64,000 nt of DNA. Source: Ruminococcus sp. (GTDB lineage Bacteria; Bacillota; Clostridia; Oscillospirales; Ruminococcaceae). Position 1 is the stretch's first letter, and each line of letters opens with the position of its first letter. Below are positions 16,694 to 25,303 of this stretch, one piece after another. The stretch spans positions 62,001-126,000 of the forward strand of contig JAFVCV010000039.1 of the NCBI GenBank assembly GCA_017478965.1. Reading direction: 5' to 3'. The notes under the pieces are model-generated. The model was not told the DNA's origin, ran no database searches, and saw nothing but the letters and a program-made list of their open reading frames with translations. The translations under genes were made by a program, and so were the position numbers.

Positions 16694-16722
16694 TTGAAAA
16701 ATGCGGCAGGTTATAGTATAAT
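16694..16722 (+). promoter_or_regulatory. Proximal sigma-A promoter of divIVA
   Basis: TTGAAA (16694-16699), a 17-bp spacer and TATAAT (16717-16722), 47 bp before the divIVA ATG. Confidence 0.7.
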
Positions 16723-16769
16723 ATCAGTAGTGCTTATTTTTGAAAATATGACCTCAGGAGGGAATAGAA

Positions 16770-17750
16770 ATGGCTAGTAATGGTTTTTTGAGAACTGTAA
16801 GAGTTGGCGGATTTGACAAGCAGGACGTGCTTTCATATGTTGATGAGCTGACTTCTAAGATCTATCAGCTTGAGAACAAGGTCAAGGATCAGGAAGAGAC
16901 CATCGAGCGTCTGGAAAAGCAGGAGGGCGCCGCTGAACAGGCGGAGTTCGAGGGCAAGAAGGAACTTGAGGATAAGGTAGAGGAGGCCAAGAACAAGATC
17001 GCCGAGCTCATGGCGTCCACCGACACCATGAAGGTAAGGATAGCTGACTATGAGCAGCAGATCGCTGAGAAGGATGCAGAGATCGAGGCCAAGAACACCG
17101 AGATAGAGGAACTCAAGGACAAGGTGGCTGACGCTGAGCAGAAGGCACAGCAGGCACAGCAGTCCGGCGGTTCACAGCAGGCTTTCGATATGACACAGAT
17201 CTTCGTACAGGCACAGCAGACCGCTAATATGGCCATCGAGAAGGCAAGGGCTGATGCTAAGCAGATGACTGACGAGGCTGAGGCACAGGCTAACCAGGTA
17301 ATAGATGACGCAAATGCACAGGCTGAGGCTACGGTAACAAAGGCTAACGAAGAGGCCGAGGCTACTCTGAGCGCCGCAAAGGCCAGCGCAGAGAACACCA
17401 AGGAGGCTGCCCAGAAGGAGGCAGACCAGGTAACAGGCGCCGCTTATGCAGAGGCTGCTAAGCTGAAGAACGAGGCTAACGCTACCGCACAAAGAGTTAC
17501 TACTGACGCTAATGCCACCGCTGCGAGACTGGTTCAGGAGGCTAAGGAAGAGGCTGCGAGCATCAAGAACGATTCCAAGGAGATCAGGGAGGCAGTCAAG
17601 AAGGAGTTCACCAGCCTCAGTGACACTGTTCAGAAACTCGTTACTGCGCTCAACGACCTCTACGGCAGCAGCATAGGCTCTGTTAATACCGCCAGAGATC
17701 TTATCGACGATGGCCTTGAGCTGGTCAGCGATGATAAAGAGGAAGAATAA
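16770..17750 (+). CDS. divIVA: DivIVA-domain protein
   Basis: A 326-aa coiled-coil protein. The N-terminal DivIVA domain begins FLRTVRVGGFDKQDV, with the exposed hydrophobic and basic residues used for membrane curvature binding. A long coiled coil follows; residues about 150-275 are very rich in Ala, Glu, Thr and Lys with heptad character. A second short helical region and an acidic tail end the protein. It is longer than Bacillus DivIVA (about 164 aa) and resembles clostridial polar or septal scaffolds. AGGAGGG precedes the ATG. It is probably cotranscribed with the next gene, 20 bp away. Confidence 0.9.
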   Translation: MASNGFLRTVRVGGFDKQDVLSYVDELTSKIYQLENKVKDQEETIERLEKQEGAAEQAEFEGKKELEDKVEEAKNKIAELMASTDTMKVRIADYEQQIAEKDAEIEAKNTEIEELKDKVADAEQKAQQAQQSGGSQQAFDMTQIFVQAQQTANMAIEKARADAKQMTDEAEAQANQVIDDANAQAEATVTKANEEAEATLSAAKASAENTKEAAQKEADQVTGAAYAEAAKLKNEANATAQRVTTDANATAARLVQEAKEEAASIKNDSKEIREAVKKEFTSLSDTVQKLVTALNDLYGSSIGSVNTARDLIDDGLELVSDDKEEE

Positions 17751-17770
17751 ACAATAAGGAAGATCAGTTT

Positions 17771-18340
17771 ATGTCACAGATCAGGTCTTTCAGGACTGAG
17801 GAGCTGAAGGACAGGAGCGCTGAACTGAGGTGCGGCGATAAGATATTGCTGACGGGTACTGTTTACACCGCCAGGGACGCCGCTCATAAGAGGTTCGCAG
17901 CGCTGCTGGACGAAAGCGGAGGAGATATAGGCGCATTGCCCATTCCTCTTGAGGGTGCTGTCATTTACTATGCCGGACCGACGCCTGCCCCGGAGGGCAA
18001 GGCTATAGGTTCCTGCGGCCCCACGACCTCGGGGCGTATGGATAGGTTCGCACCAAGGCTTCTGGACCTTGGTCTGGGGGCCATGATAGGAAAGGGCGAA
18101 CGCTCTGGGGAGGTCAGGGACGCTATCGTGAGGAACGGTGCGGTCTATCTGTGCGCTGTAGGCGGCGCAGGGGCACTGGCCTGCAACTGCATCAAGTCCT
18201 GTGAGGTCATCGCTTTTGAGGACCTGGGATGTGAGTCGGTGAAAAAGCTTTATGTGGAGGATTTTCCGCTGATAGTGGCCGATGACTGCCGGGGCGGAGA
18301 CATCTTCTCGGCCGGCAGGGCAGAGTATTGTACTTTATGA
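17771..18340 (+). CDS. Fumarate hydratase class I beta-subunit-type protein
   Basis: A 189-aa protein matching the C-terminal (beta) domain of class I fumarases and L-tartrate dehydratases. It has the LTGTVYTARDAAHKR opening, the YYAGPTPAP stretch and the GSCGPTTSGRMD substrate-binding motif, then the GKGE region. The beta subunit normally pairs with an alpha subunit carrying a 4Fe-4S cluster, together interconverting malate and fumarate. No alpha subunit is next to it or elsewhere in the window, so a partner must be encoded at a distance. It follows divIVA by 20 bp and ends in a strong terminator. Confidence 0.85.
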   Translation: MSQIRSFRTEELKDRSAELRCGDKILLTGTVYTARDAAHKRFAALLDESGGDIGALPIPLEGAVIYYAGPTPAPEGKAIGSCGPTTSGRMDRFAPRLLDLGLGAMIGKGERSGEVRDAIVRNGAVYLCAVGGAGALACNCIKSCEVIAFEDLGCESVKKLYVEDFPLIVADDCRGGDIFSAGRAEYCTL

Positions 18341-18347
18341 TAACGGG

Positions 18348-18376
18348 GACGGTGTTTTCGGACACCGTCTTTTTTT
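18348..18376 (+). terminator. Terminator after the fumarase beta gene
   Basis: A perfect 8-bp stem, GACGGTGT with ACACCGTC, is followed by a run of seven T. Confidence 0.9.
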
Positions 18377-18519
18377 GCCTATGGAGCAGAAAAATCAGCC
18401 TGATGTCAAAAAAAGTGAGTGAAAAACCAGTCGCAGTTCGTATATATAAACAGAAACCAAAAGTTTCCGAAAGCGCTTTCACAGAATTTCAGAAGAATGT
18501 AACTACAGGAGGGGCCGCT

Positions 18520-19740
18520 ATGAGAAAAATAACAGAACTATTGCAGGAGATACCCCTTGACGAGCTGACTGGAGATGATGTCATGAGAGCAGACAAAGAT
18601 ACGGAAAATAAGACCATAACTATGGAGGAGAAGGAGAGCAGCAGACCAAGGGCTAAGAGGACCGGCACCGCCGCTGCGGCAGTGGCTGCCTGTGCAGTGG
18701 TGGCTATCGGGGGGACTATGCTGTTTGCCAATAACAGGCAGAGTTTTGACCCACCTGCTTCCCAGGTGTCCACCGATGCCGAGGACAGTATACAGACTGA
18801 GGAACTATATGAGAGAAATCTGACCCTGGCTAAGCTGGCCTATGAGACCTGTGACTGTGACTTCGAGCTTGCCAGCCCCTACAAGACCGTATTCAGCGAA
18901 AGGGTCGGCAGGATAAACAGCGGTTTTGAGGGCCTTGATATCAGGGTGATAAGCGTGACCAGCTGCTATCCCTTTGTGGATATAGAGGTGGCTGTGGAGA
19001 CCCTTGACGGCAGTGACCTGCCCCCGGCGCCGGCTTCTAATGCGGTGGAATTCACCTGCGATGCGGGACTGGGCAACTTTAGCGTCGGTGGGATGGATCA
19101 CTACGGCAATGCTGCCACAGGCACTATCCGCACCTCGCTCATCAGAAACGGGCTGGACGACAACGCTCAGGTAAATATAAACATCTCCCAGGTGAAGTTC
19201 GGGGATACCGTATACAACGGAAATTTCGGAGCGGCAGTTGATATCGGCAAGATAAACTATATGGATAAGACCGTGGGAGGCAGCGAGGAACGGTCCCTTG
19301 GTCACGGGACCTGGGAAGGCAATATCAACGGCGAAAACACTGCCGTTGAGTACGAACTGAAGAAGGTACAGTACTGCAATGTAGGTGTGGCCGTCACCCT
19401 TGATATGGAGCAGAATTATGACGACACGGAGCTTTATGAGCTCTTCAACAACTTCGCAGGACAGCTGGCTTATTACGACCCGGAGGGACTGGAGCAATAT
19501 GCTGCCGATGTCGGTATCGACCCTGATATGGATCCCTATTTTGTCAAGGTATGGCGCTACGGCGTCCCGAGGCCGCTGTTATTCTCAGATATGGAAGTTG
19601 AGAGGAACAGCGACGGTACTATCACCCTTTATTACAAGAAGACTTACCATCCGTTCAGCAGTGAAGACATTCACGGCATACAGGCCGGGAGCATAGTAAT
19701 GGATCTTCTGCCAGTTGCTAATTTAAAGACTGAGGGGTAA
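18520..19740 (+). CDS. Membrane protein paired with an ECF sigma factor (anti-sigma-like)
   Basis: A 406-aa protein: a cytoplasmic N-terminus of about 47 residues with many charged residues, one Ala-rich transmembrane helix (about 50-70), and a large extracytoplasmic domain of about 330 residues without a family I can name. The ECF sigma gene follows after 5 bp. This topology, a short inner segment, one helix and an outer sensor, is typical of clostridial anti-sigma proteins (DUF4179-like class), but I cannot place the domain firmly. ATG at 18520 was chosen because of AGGAGGGG before it; the frame stays open upstream. Here the membrane gene precedes the sigma gene, the reverse of the usual order. 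Confidence 0.7.
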   Translation: MRKITELLQEIPLDELTGDDVMRADKDTENKTITMEEKESSRPRAKRTGTAAAAVAACAVVAIGGTMLFANNRQSFDPPASQVSTDAEDSIQTEELYERNLTLAKLAYETCDCDFELASPYKTVFSERVGRINSGFEGLDIRVISVTSCYPFVDIEVAVETLDGSDLPPAPASNAVEFTCDAGLGNFSVGGMDHYGNAATGTIRTSLIRNGLDDNAQVNINISQVKFGDTVYNGNFGAAVDIGKINYMDKTVGGSEERSLGHGTWEGNINGENTAVEYELKKVQYCNVGVAVTLDMEQNYDDTELYELFNNFAGQLAYYDPEGLEQYAADVGIDPDMDPYFVKVWRYGVPRPLLFSDMEVERNSDGTITLYYKKTYHPFSSEDIHGIQAGSIVMDLLPVANLKTEG

Positions 19741-19745
19741 AAGCT

Positions 19746-20294
19746 TTGACCGACAGGGAGATACTGGAGCTGATGAAAGCTAACGACAGCCGTGGACTGG
19801 ACGAACTGATAAAGGCATATAAAGGCTCCGTGGAAAGGGTAGTCTCCCGGATAGTGGTCAACAGGGCCGACTGCGAGGAGGCGGTGCAGGATACCTTTTA
19901 CAAGGTCTGGAAGAACCGGGAGTCTATTGACCTGGAAAAGCGGAGCCTGAAAGGCTATGTGAATATGGTGGCGGCGGGCTGCGGGGTGGATAAGCTGAGA
20001 AGCTCTTCCTCCACAGACTATGATACCCTCAGCGCCGAGGAGAACGATATAGGCGTCGAGGTGGATTACGCCGACCAGACCGCCAGAGCCATCAATATGA
20101 AAGTCATCGCAGAGTGCATAAGAGATATGAAGTCCCCGGACAGAGAGATATTTATAGACAGATATTATTACCGGCTCTCTGTTAAGGAGATCGCAAAACG
20201 GCATAGGGTAAAGGATAAGAAGGTGGAGAATATACTGAGCAGAAGAAAGGAAAGGCTCAGAAAGGCCCTGTTAAAAAAGGGCGTTATCTTATAG
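19746..20294 (+). CDS. ECF-type RNA polymerase sigma factor
   Basis: A 182-aa sigma-70-family protein with region 2 (about 15-80, including ADCEEAVQDTFYKVW) and region 4 (about 125-178, with the helix-turn-helix SVKEIAKRHRVKDKKVENILSR). No sigma 1.1 or region 3 is present, which defines the ECF class. It starts with TTG at 19746, supported by GAGGGG just before the preceding stop. It is probably translationally coupled to the membrane protein upstream, which likely holds it inactive until an envelope signal arrives. Confidence 0.85.
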   Translation: MTDREILELMKANDSRGLDELIKAYKGSVERVVSRIVVNRADCEEAVQDTFYKVWKNRESIDLEKRSLKGYVNMVAAGCGVDKLRSSSSTDYDTLSAEENDIGVEVDYADQTARAINMKVIAECIRDMKSPDREIFIDRYYYRLSVKEIAKRHRVKDKKVENILSRRKERLRKALLKKGVIL

Positions 20295-20300
20295 AGTTTG

Positions 20301-20334
20301 CCGCCGGCAGAGGTTTTTCTGCCGGCGGTCTTTT
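20301..20334 (+). terminator. Terminator after the ECF sigma gene
   Basis: A perfect 11-bp GC-rich stem (20301-20311 with 20318-20328) is followed by TCTTTT. Confidence 0.9.
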
Positions 20335-20351
20335 GTGTCCGAAAAATAGAC

Positions 20352-20380
20352 TTGATTAAAAGGGGAAAGCGTGTTATAAT
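20352..20380 (+). promoter_or_regulatory. Sigma-A promoter of tsaD-polA
   Basis: TTGATT (20352-20357), a 17-bp spacer and a perfect TATAAT (20375-20380), 35 bp before tsaD. Confidence 0.75.
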
Positions 20381-20415
20381 AGACCTAGACTATTTTTAGC
20401 AAGGAATGATAGCTG

Positions 20416-21453
20416 ATGAAGATACTTGGTATAGAAAGCTCCTGTGACGAGACGGCCTGCGCTGTGGTGGAGGACGGGTGCAGGGTGCTTTCAAATATTG
20501 TTGCCAGCCAGATAGGGGAGCACAGGCTATACGGAGGCGTGGTGCCGGAGATAGCCTCCCGCCGCCATGCGGAAAATATCCTCTGGGTGACTCAGGCTGC
20601 CCTTGAGGAGGCGGGCTGCACCATGGACGATATCGGAGCCATCGGTGTTACCTATGCCCCGGGACTTATCGGGGCGCTGCTGGTGGGGGTGAGCTTTGCC
20701 AAGGGCTTAGCCATGAGCACCGGCAAGCCCCTGGTCCCTGTCCACCATATCGCCGGGCATATTGCCTCAAACTATATCTCCCACCCGGAGCTGGTACCCC
20801 CGTACCTGTGCCTGGTGGCATCGGGAGGACATTCACACATCGTTGAGGTGAAGGACAGGACCACCTACCATGTGGTAGGAAGGACCAGGGACGATGCGGC
20901 AGGAGAGTGCTTTGACAAGGTGGCAAGGACCCTGGGGTATGAGTATCCGGGGGGGAAGTTCATCGACGCCGCCGCTAAGCTTGGGGACCCGGAGGGCTAT
21001 AAGCTGCCGGTGCCGAAGGTCACGGGCAGCAAGTATGACCTGAGCTTTTCGGGACTGAAGACCGCTGTCATAAACCTGGTACACAACGCTGAACAGAAGG
21101 GTGAGAAGATACGCAGGGAGGACCTGGCCGCTTCTTTCCAGCGGACCATAGCGACTAGCCTGGTCTCGAAGACCATGCTGGCCGCCGAGGACCTTGGGTA
21201 TAAGACCGTTGCCCTGGCCGGGGGCGTTTCTGCCAATTCCGGCGTAAGGGAGCTTTTGCAGAGGGAATGTGACAAGAGGGGATATAAGCTCTGTATGCCG
21301 CAGCTTGAATACTGCGGCGACAACGGGGCCATGATAGCGAGCCAGGGCTATTACGACTATCTTGCGGGCAAAAGGGCCGATATGAGCCTTAACGGCGTGG
21401 CGACCCTTTCGCTGGATATGCTCTCAGAGGGCGAATACAGCTTTATGCCATAG
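20416..21453 (+). CDS. tsaD: tRNA N6-threonylcarbamoyladenosine transferase TsaD
   Basis: TsaD, with TsaB and TsaE, transfers threonylcarbamoyl from TC-AMP to A37 of tRNAs that read ANN codons. The 345-aa protein opens with LGIESSCDETACAVVEDG, carries the metal-binding H111-x3-H115 pair in HHIAGH, and shows the ASGGHSHIV and late ALAGGVSANSG nucleotide-binding motifs of the ASKHA fold. Length matches the family. TsaB and TsaE are not nearby. polA follows after 16 bp. Confidence 0.96.
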   Translation: MKILGIESSCDETACAVVEDGCRVLSNIVASQIGEHRLYGGVVPEIASRRHAENILWVTQAALEEAGCTMDDIGAIGVTYAPGLIGALLVGVSFAKGLAMSTGKPLVPVHHIAGHIASNYISHPELVPPYLCLVASGGHSHIVEVKDRTTYHVVGRTRDDAAGECFDKVARTLGYEYPGGKFIDAAAKLGDPEGYKLPVPKVTGSKYDLSFSGLKTAVINLVHNAEQKGEKIRREDLAASFQRTIATSLVSKTMLAAEDLGYKTVALAGGVSANSGVRELLQRECDKRGYKLCMPQLEYCGDNGAMIASQGYYDYLAGKRADMSLNGVATLSLDMLSEGEYSFMP

Positions 21454-21469
21454 GACAGGAGGAACTGAG

Positions 21470-24022
21470 ATGAAACTGCTTTGTATAGACGGCAACAGCA
21501 TAATGAACAGGGCTTTTTACGGCATAAAGGCCCTGTCCAATTCCAAGGGGATATTCACCAACGCCATCACGGGGTTCATGAACATCTATCTTAAAGAGAC
21601 CGCAGAGGTGGAGCCGGACTGTGTTGCGGTGGCTTTTGACCTGAGGGCGCCTACCTTCCGCCATAAGGCCAGCGCCGCCTATAAGGCCAACCGCAAGGGT
21701 ATGCCCGATGAGCTGGCCGAGCAGATGCCGCTGATAAAAAGGCTGCTGGAGACTCTTAACATAAAGATAGTGGAATGCGAGGGCTATGAGGCCGATGATA
21801 TCCTTGGTACACTTTCCCATGCGGCGGACCTTAATGGGGACAGCTGCTTTATACTCACCGGGGACCGGGACAGCTATCAGCTGGTCACTGACAACGTTAC
21901 AGTAAGGCTTGCAGGGAACAAGGAGACCAGGGTCATCACGCCGGAAGTCATAAGGACCGAATTCGGGGTCGAGCCTAGGCAGATGATAGAGGTCAAGGCG
22001 CTGATGGGCGACAGCTCGGACAATATCTCCGGCGTCAAGGGCATAGGCGAAAAGACAGCCCTGAGCCTTATCCAGCAGACCGGCTCGGTGGAAGAGCTTT
22101 ATAAAAGCCTTGACAGCCTGAGCCTAACCCCATCGGTGAGGAAGAAGCTGGAGGCCGGCCATCAGGATGCAATAGACAGCAGGTTCTTGGCGGAGATATG
22201 TCTTACCGCCCCGGTGGATACTGTTATAGAGCATTACAAAAAAGGCGAGCCGGACGCACAGCGGGCCAAGGAGCTGCTGACGGAGCTGGAGATGTTAAGG
22301 CTCATGGAAAGGCTGCGCCTTACGGGAAACGGTGCCGCTCCGGCACAGGCTGCCCCTGAGCAGAAGGCAAAGCTTTCTTCGCTGCCTAAGTACGAGGCAG
22401 GACTGCCCCTGGACGAACAGGCGCTTTCCGCCATGGGTACGGGGACAGCGGCCTTTATTTATGATAACGGGAGCTTGCAGGTGTTTTTCGGGGACAAGGT
22501 CTATGTGAGCGATGATGAAGACAGGATCATGGACTTTTTTGAGAGCGGCTGCGAAAAGCTGACCTTTGAGGGAAAGACCGCCTATAAGGCTGCCTTTGAT
22601 AAGGGCAGAGAGCTGCGTGGACTGAGCTTCTGCTGCGACCTGGCTGGGTATCTGCTCAATTCTATGGCCGGGGATTACACTGCCGAGAGCCTGTGCCTGG
22701 CCTATAAGGTCCTTTACCGCAGCGATATGGGTGAGTATGCTGAGGTCAGCTCGGTGCTGCCCCTGGCGGCTAATCTGAGACTTCAGCTTGAAAAGACCGA
22801 TATGCAAAAGCTGTTTGATGAAGTGGAGATGCCGCTTTGCAGGGTCCTGGCCTCTATGGAGCATTATGGCGTCAGGGCCGATGTAGAGGGGATAAAGGAA
22901 TTCGGCGTGGGGGTCAAGGCCGATATAAGAGCGCTGACCGAGCAGATCTACACCTACGCCGGGGGCGAGTTCAATATAGCTTCCCCTAAACAGCTGGGGG
23001 AGGTGCTTTTTGAAAAGCTGGGCCTGCCGGCAAAGAAAAAGACCAAGTCCGGCTATTCCACTAACGCCGAGGTCCTGGAGGAGCTGTCTGACAAGCACCC
23101 GATCATTCCTCTTATCTTAGAATACCGGACACTTTCAAAGCTGGCCGGGACCTATGTGGACGGGCTGCTGAAGGAGGTCAACCCCGATGGCAGGGTCAGG
23201 AGCGTTTTCAAACAGACCGAGACCCGCACCGGGCGGATCTCTTCCACGGAGCCGAATATGCAGAATATCCCTGTCCGTAAGGAGATAGGCCGGAATATGC
23301 GCAAGTTCTTCATTGCAGACCCGGGCTATACGCTGCTTGACGCCGACTACAGCCAGATAGAGCTGAGAGTGCTGGCTTCGGTGTGCCACGACAGCAATAT
23401 GCAGGAGACCTTCGCCAGCGGCAAGGATATCCACACCATGACGGCGGCTCAGGTATTCGATCTGCCGGAGGATTATGTGCTGCCGGAGATGAGGTCGGCG
23501 GCAAAGGCGGTCAATTTCGGCATAATCTACGGCATAGGGGCCTTCTCGCTCTCAAAGGACATCGGAGTGAGCCAGAAGGAGGCCAAGCAGTATATCCAGA
23601 ATTATCTGGACAACTTCCCAAAGGTCTCAGAGTTCATGAACAAGACCGTAGAGGACGGCATAAAGAACGGCTTTGTGACCACGATATTCGGGCGAAGGCG
23701 CTATATCCCCGAGCTTTCCGCCGGCAACAAGCAGGTCCAGGCCTTCGGCCGCAGGGCGGCGATGAATGCGCCTATCCAGGGGGCTGCGGCGGATATCATC
23801 AAGATAGCCATGGTGAAGGTCTATGACAGGCTGAAAAAAGAGGGCCTTGACGCAAGGCTTATCTTGCAGGTCCACGACGAGCTGATAATCGAGGCCGCTG
23901 AGAAGGACAAGGACCGGGCCGCTCAGCTCCTGAAGGAGGAGATGGAGAATGCCGTTTCCCTGGAGGTCCCGCTGACGGTGTCTGTAGGCTCCGGCCGGAG
24001 CTGGTATGAGGCCAAGGAATAA
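21470..24022 (+). CDS. polA: DNA polymerase I without active proofreading domain
   Basis: An 850-aa family A polymerase for Okazaki fragment maturation and repair. The N-terminal 5'-3' flap nuclease (about 1-285) is intact, with the YEADDILGTL and TGDRDSYQLV motifs. The middle domain (about 310-470) keeps the 3'-5' exonuclease fold region but lacks the DxE catalytic motif, so proofreading should be absent, as in several Firmicutes. The polymerase domain has the DYSQIELRVLA (motif A), RSAAKAVNFGIIYG (motif B) and LQVHDEL (motif C) sequences. AGGAGGAACTGAG precedes the ATG. Confidence 0.97.
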   Translation: MKLLCIDGNSIMNRAFYGIKALSNSKGIFTNAITGFMNIYLKETAEVEPDCVAVAFDLRAPTFRHKASAAYKANRKGMPDELAEQMPLIKRLLETLNIKIVECEGYEADDILGTLSHAADLNGDSCFILTGDRDSYQLVTDNVTVRLAGNKETRVITPEVIRTEFGVEPRQMIEVKALMGDSSDNISGVKGIGEKTALSLIQQTGSVEELYKSLDSLSLTPSVRKKLEAGHQDAIDSRFLAEICLTAPVDTVIEHYKKGEPDAQRAKELLTELEMLRLMERLRLTGNGAAPAQAAPEQKAKLSSLPKYEAGLPLDEQALSAMGTGTAAFIYDNGSLQVFFGDKVYVSDDEDRIMDFFESGCEKLTFEGKTAYKAAFDKGRELRGLSFCCDLAGYLLNSMAGDYTAESLCLAYKVLYRSDMGEYAEVSSVLPLAANLRLQLEKTDMQKLFDEVEMPLCRVLASMEHYGVRADVEGIKEFGVGVKADIRALTEQIYTYAGGEFNIASPKQLGEVLFEKLGLPAKKKTKSGYSTNAEVLEELSDKHPIIPLILEYRTLSKLAGTYVDGLLKEVNPDGRVRSVFKQTETRTGRISSTEPNMQNIPVRKEIGRNMRKFFIADPGYTLLDADYSQIELRVLASVCHDSNMQETFASGKDIHTMTAAQVFDLPEDYVLPEMRSAAKAVNFGIIYGIGAFSLSKDIGVSQKEAKQYIQNYLDNFPKVSEFMNKTVEDGIKNGFVTTIFGRRRYIPELSAGNKQVQAFGRRAAMNAPIQGAAADIIKIAMVKVYDRLKKEGLDARLILQVHDELIIEAAEKDKDRAAQLLKEEMENAVSLEVPLTVSVGSGRSWYEAKE

Positions 24023-24031
24023 GAGCATAAC

Positions 24032-24067
24032 AAAACTGCGGCAGGAGCTTTTCCTGCCGCAGTTTTT
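24032..24067. terminator. Bidirectional terminator between polA and the proA-like gene
   Basis: A perfect 14-bp stem (24032-24045 with 24053-24066) starts with AAAA and ends with TTTT, so it can work in both directions between two convergent genes. The proA-like stop codon overlaps its right edge. Confidence 0.9.
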
Positions 24068-25257
24068 CAGCTTATCACATATTTTATCCTTGTCAGCTCT
24101 TCCAGGCCGATGGGTCCGGTCTGAGCGGCAAAGCCTATGTCTGTGCCTGTGCCGATAGCTCCGGCGGTCATGCTTGCCGGACGGTTTATGTAGACAGCGT
24201 TGCTTCCGGTCCTGGAGCGAAAAGCATCGGCTGCGAATAGGCTGTCGGTCATAACGCACAGCGGTCCGTCAAAATCGTATTTCCTGATGTTCTCCATAGC
24301 CTCCGCCAGGTCCTCAACGACCATAACTGCAAAGCAGTCGTCTCCGGTCCTGCCGGAATAGTCAGTGCTGTTGGCTGGCCTTACTTTGCCTAAGATATGC
24401 TCCGTTATCCCGCAGCCCCTGACCTCAGTGCTGCGCAGCTTCATCTTCTCGCCCACTCTTCTTATAAAGCTCTCTCCCGCATCACGGTGAACAAAGCAAG
24501 TCCTTACCCCCGCATCTACGCTCTGTGCCGCAATGGCTGCCGCAGAGATGGTATCTGCCGCAGAGTCTACGTACATACAGCCGCAGACTGCGGTGTTCAG
24601 CACCGGCACTGAGGAATTCTTTCTCACCGCCTTTACCAGGCTGCTGCTGCCGAAGGGAATGATAAGTCCGATATATCTCTCCGCCCTCATCATATCCATG
24701 GCCAGGGTGGGGTCGGTGTCATCAATGAACTGTATAAGGTCCGGCTCAAGGCCGCTGCGCTTTATGGCGGTCCTCATTATATCAGCCACGTAAAACCCCG
24801 TTTTTACGGACTCCTTTGACCCTCTGAGGATAACTGCATTGCCTGTCTTTATGCAGGCCGCTGCCGCCCTGATCGGTGCGGAACAGTCATTTTCGTACAT
24901 AAAGCCCACTACCCCCACCGGAACTCTCAGCTTTTCCACTCTCAGTCCATCCGGCCTTGTGAAGGCGCCTGCTGTGGTCCCCACCGGCGTGGGAAGGCCG
25001 GTGAGCCTTTCGCACATGACCGCCAGTTCCTCCGTCAGCCTGTCATCAAAGGCAACTATCTCAGCGCTTTGCCCTATCCTGTTGGTGCGGGACTCTCTCT
25101 CGATGTCCCCGGCGCTGACCCTTGCAAGCTCTTCCTTGCTGCTCCTGAGGATATGGGCGATCTCCAGCAGAGCGTCGTTTATTATCTCTGTTTTCGCAAA
25201 TCCGGCCTCTCTCTGTGCGGCAAGAGCCTTTTCTCCTATAGTGTCAAAATAAACCAC
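24067..25257 (-). CDS. ProA-like protein (gamma-glutamyl phosphate reductase family) lacking the canonical catalytic Cys
   Basis: A 396-aa aldehyde-dehydrogenase-fold protein clearly related to ProA, which reduces gamma-glutamyl phosphate to the semialdehyde in proline synthesis. Family landmarks are NAVILRGSKES and the C-terminal GPIGLEEL. However, the catalytic region that normally reads PGVCNALETLLVH is here VDAGVRTCFVH: aligned from the VH pair, the nucleophilic Cys position is Asp248, and the nearest Cys is C254. The RPNVT and HARG motifs are also altered, and the protein is shorter than the usual 415 or so residues. No proB is nearby. It ends a minus-strand unit with SUFU and two PH-like proteins. 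It may be a divergent reductase or a pseudoenzyme. Confidence 0.75.
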   Translation of the reverse strand: MVYFDTIGEKALAAQREAGFAKTEIINDALLEIAHILRSSKEELARVSAGDIERESRTNRIGQSAEIVAFDDRLTEELAVMCERLTGLPTPVGTTAGAFTRPDGLRVEKLRVPVGVVGFMYENDCSAPIRAAAACIKTGNAVILRGSKESVKTGFYVADIMRTAIKRSGLEPDLIQFIDDTDPTLAMDMMRAERYIGLIIPFGSSSLVKAVRKNSSVPVLNTAVCGCMYVDSAADTISAAAIAAQSVDAGVRTCFVHRDAGESFIRRVGEKMKLRSTEVRGCGITEHILGKVRPANSTDYSGRTGDDCFAVMVVEDLAEAMENIRKYDFDGPLCVMTDSLFAADAFRSRTGSNAVYINRPASMTAGAIGTGTDIGFAAQTGPIGLEELTRIKYVIS

Positions 25258-25303
25258 AGTATCCCCCTTTTCTGTAACATGATGACCGGCCGTTTTCAGC
25301 CGG

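Noticed and set aside
18418-18446. Possible ECF autoregulated promoter (TGAAAAAC then CGT)
   Set aside because: The spacing is about 11 bp, too short for the 16-17 bp expected of ECF promoters.
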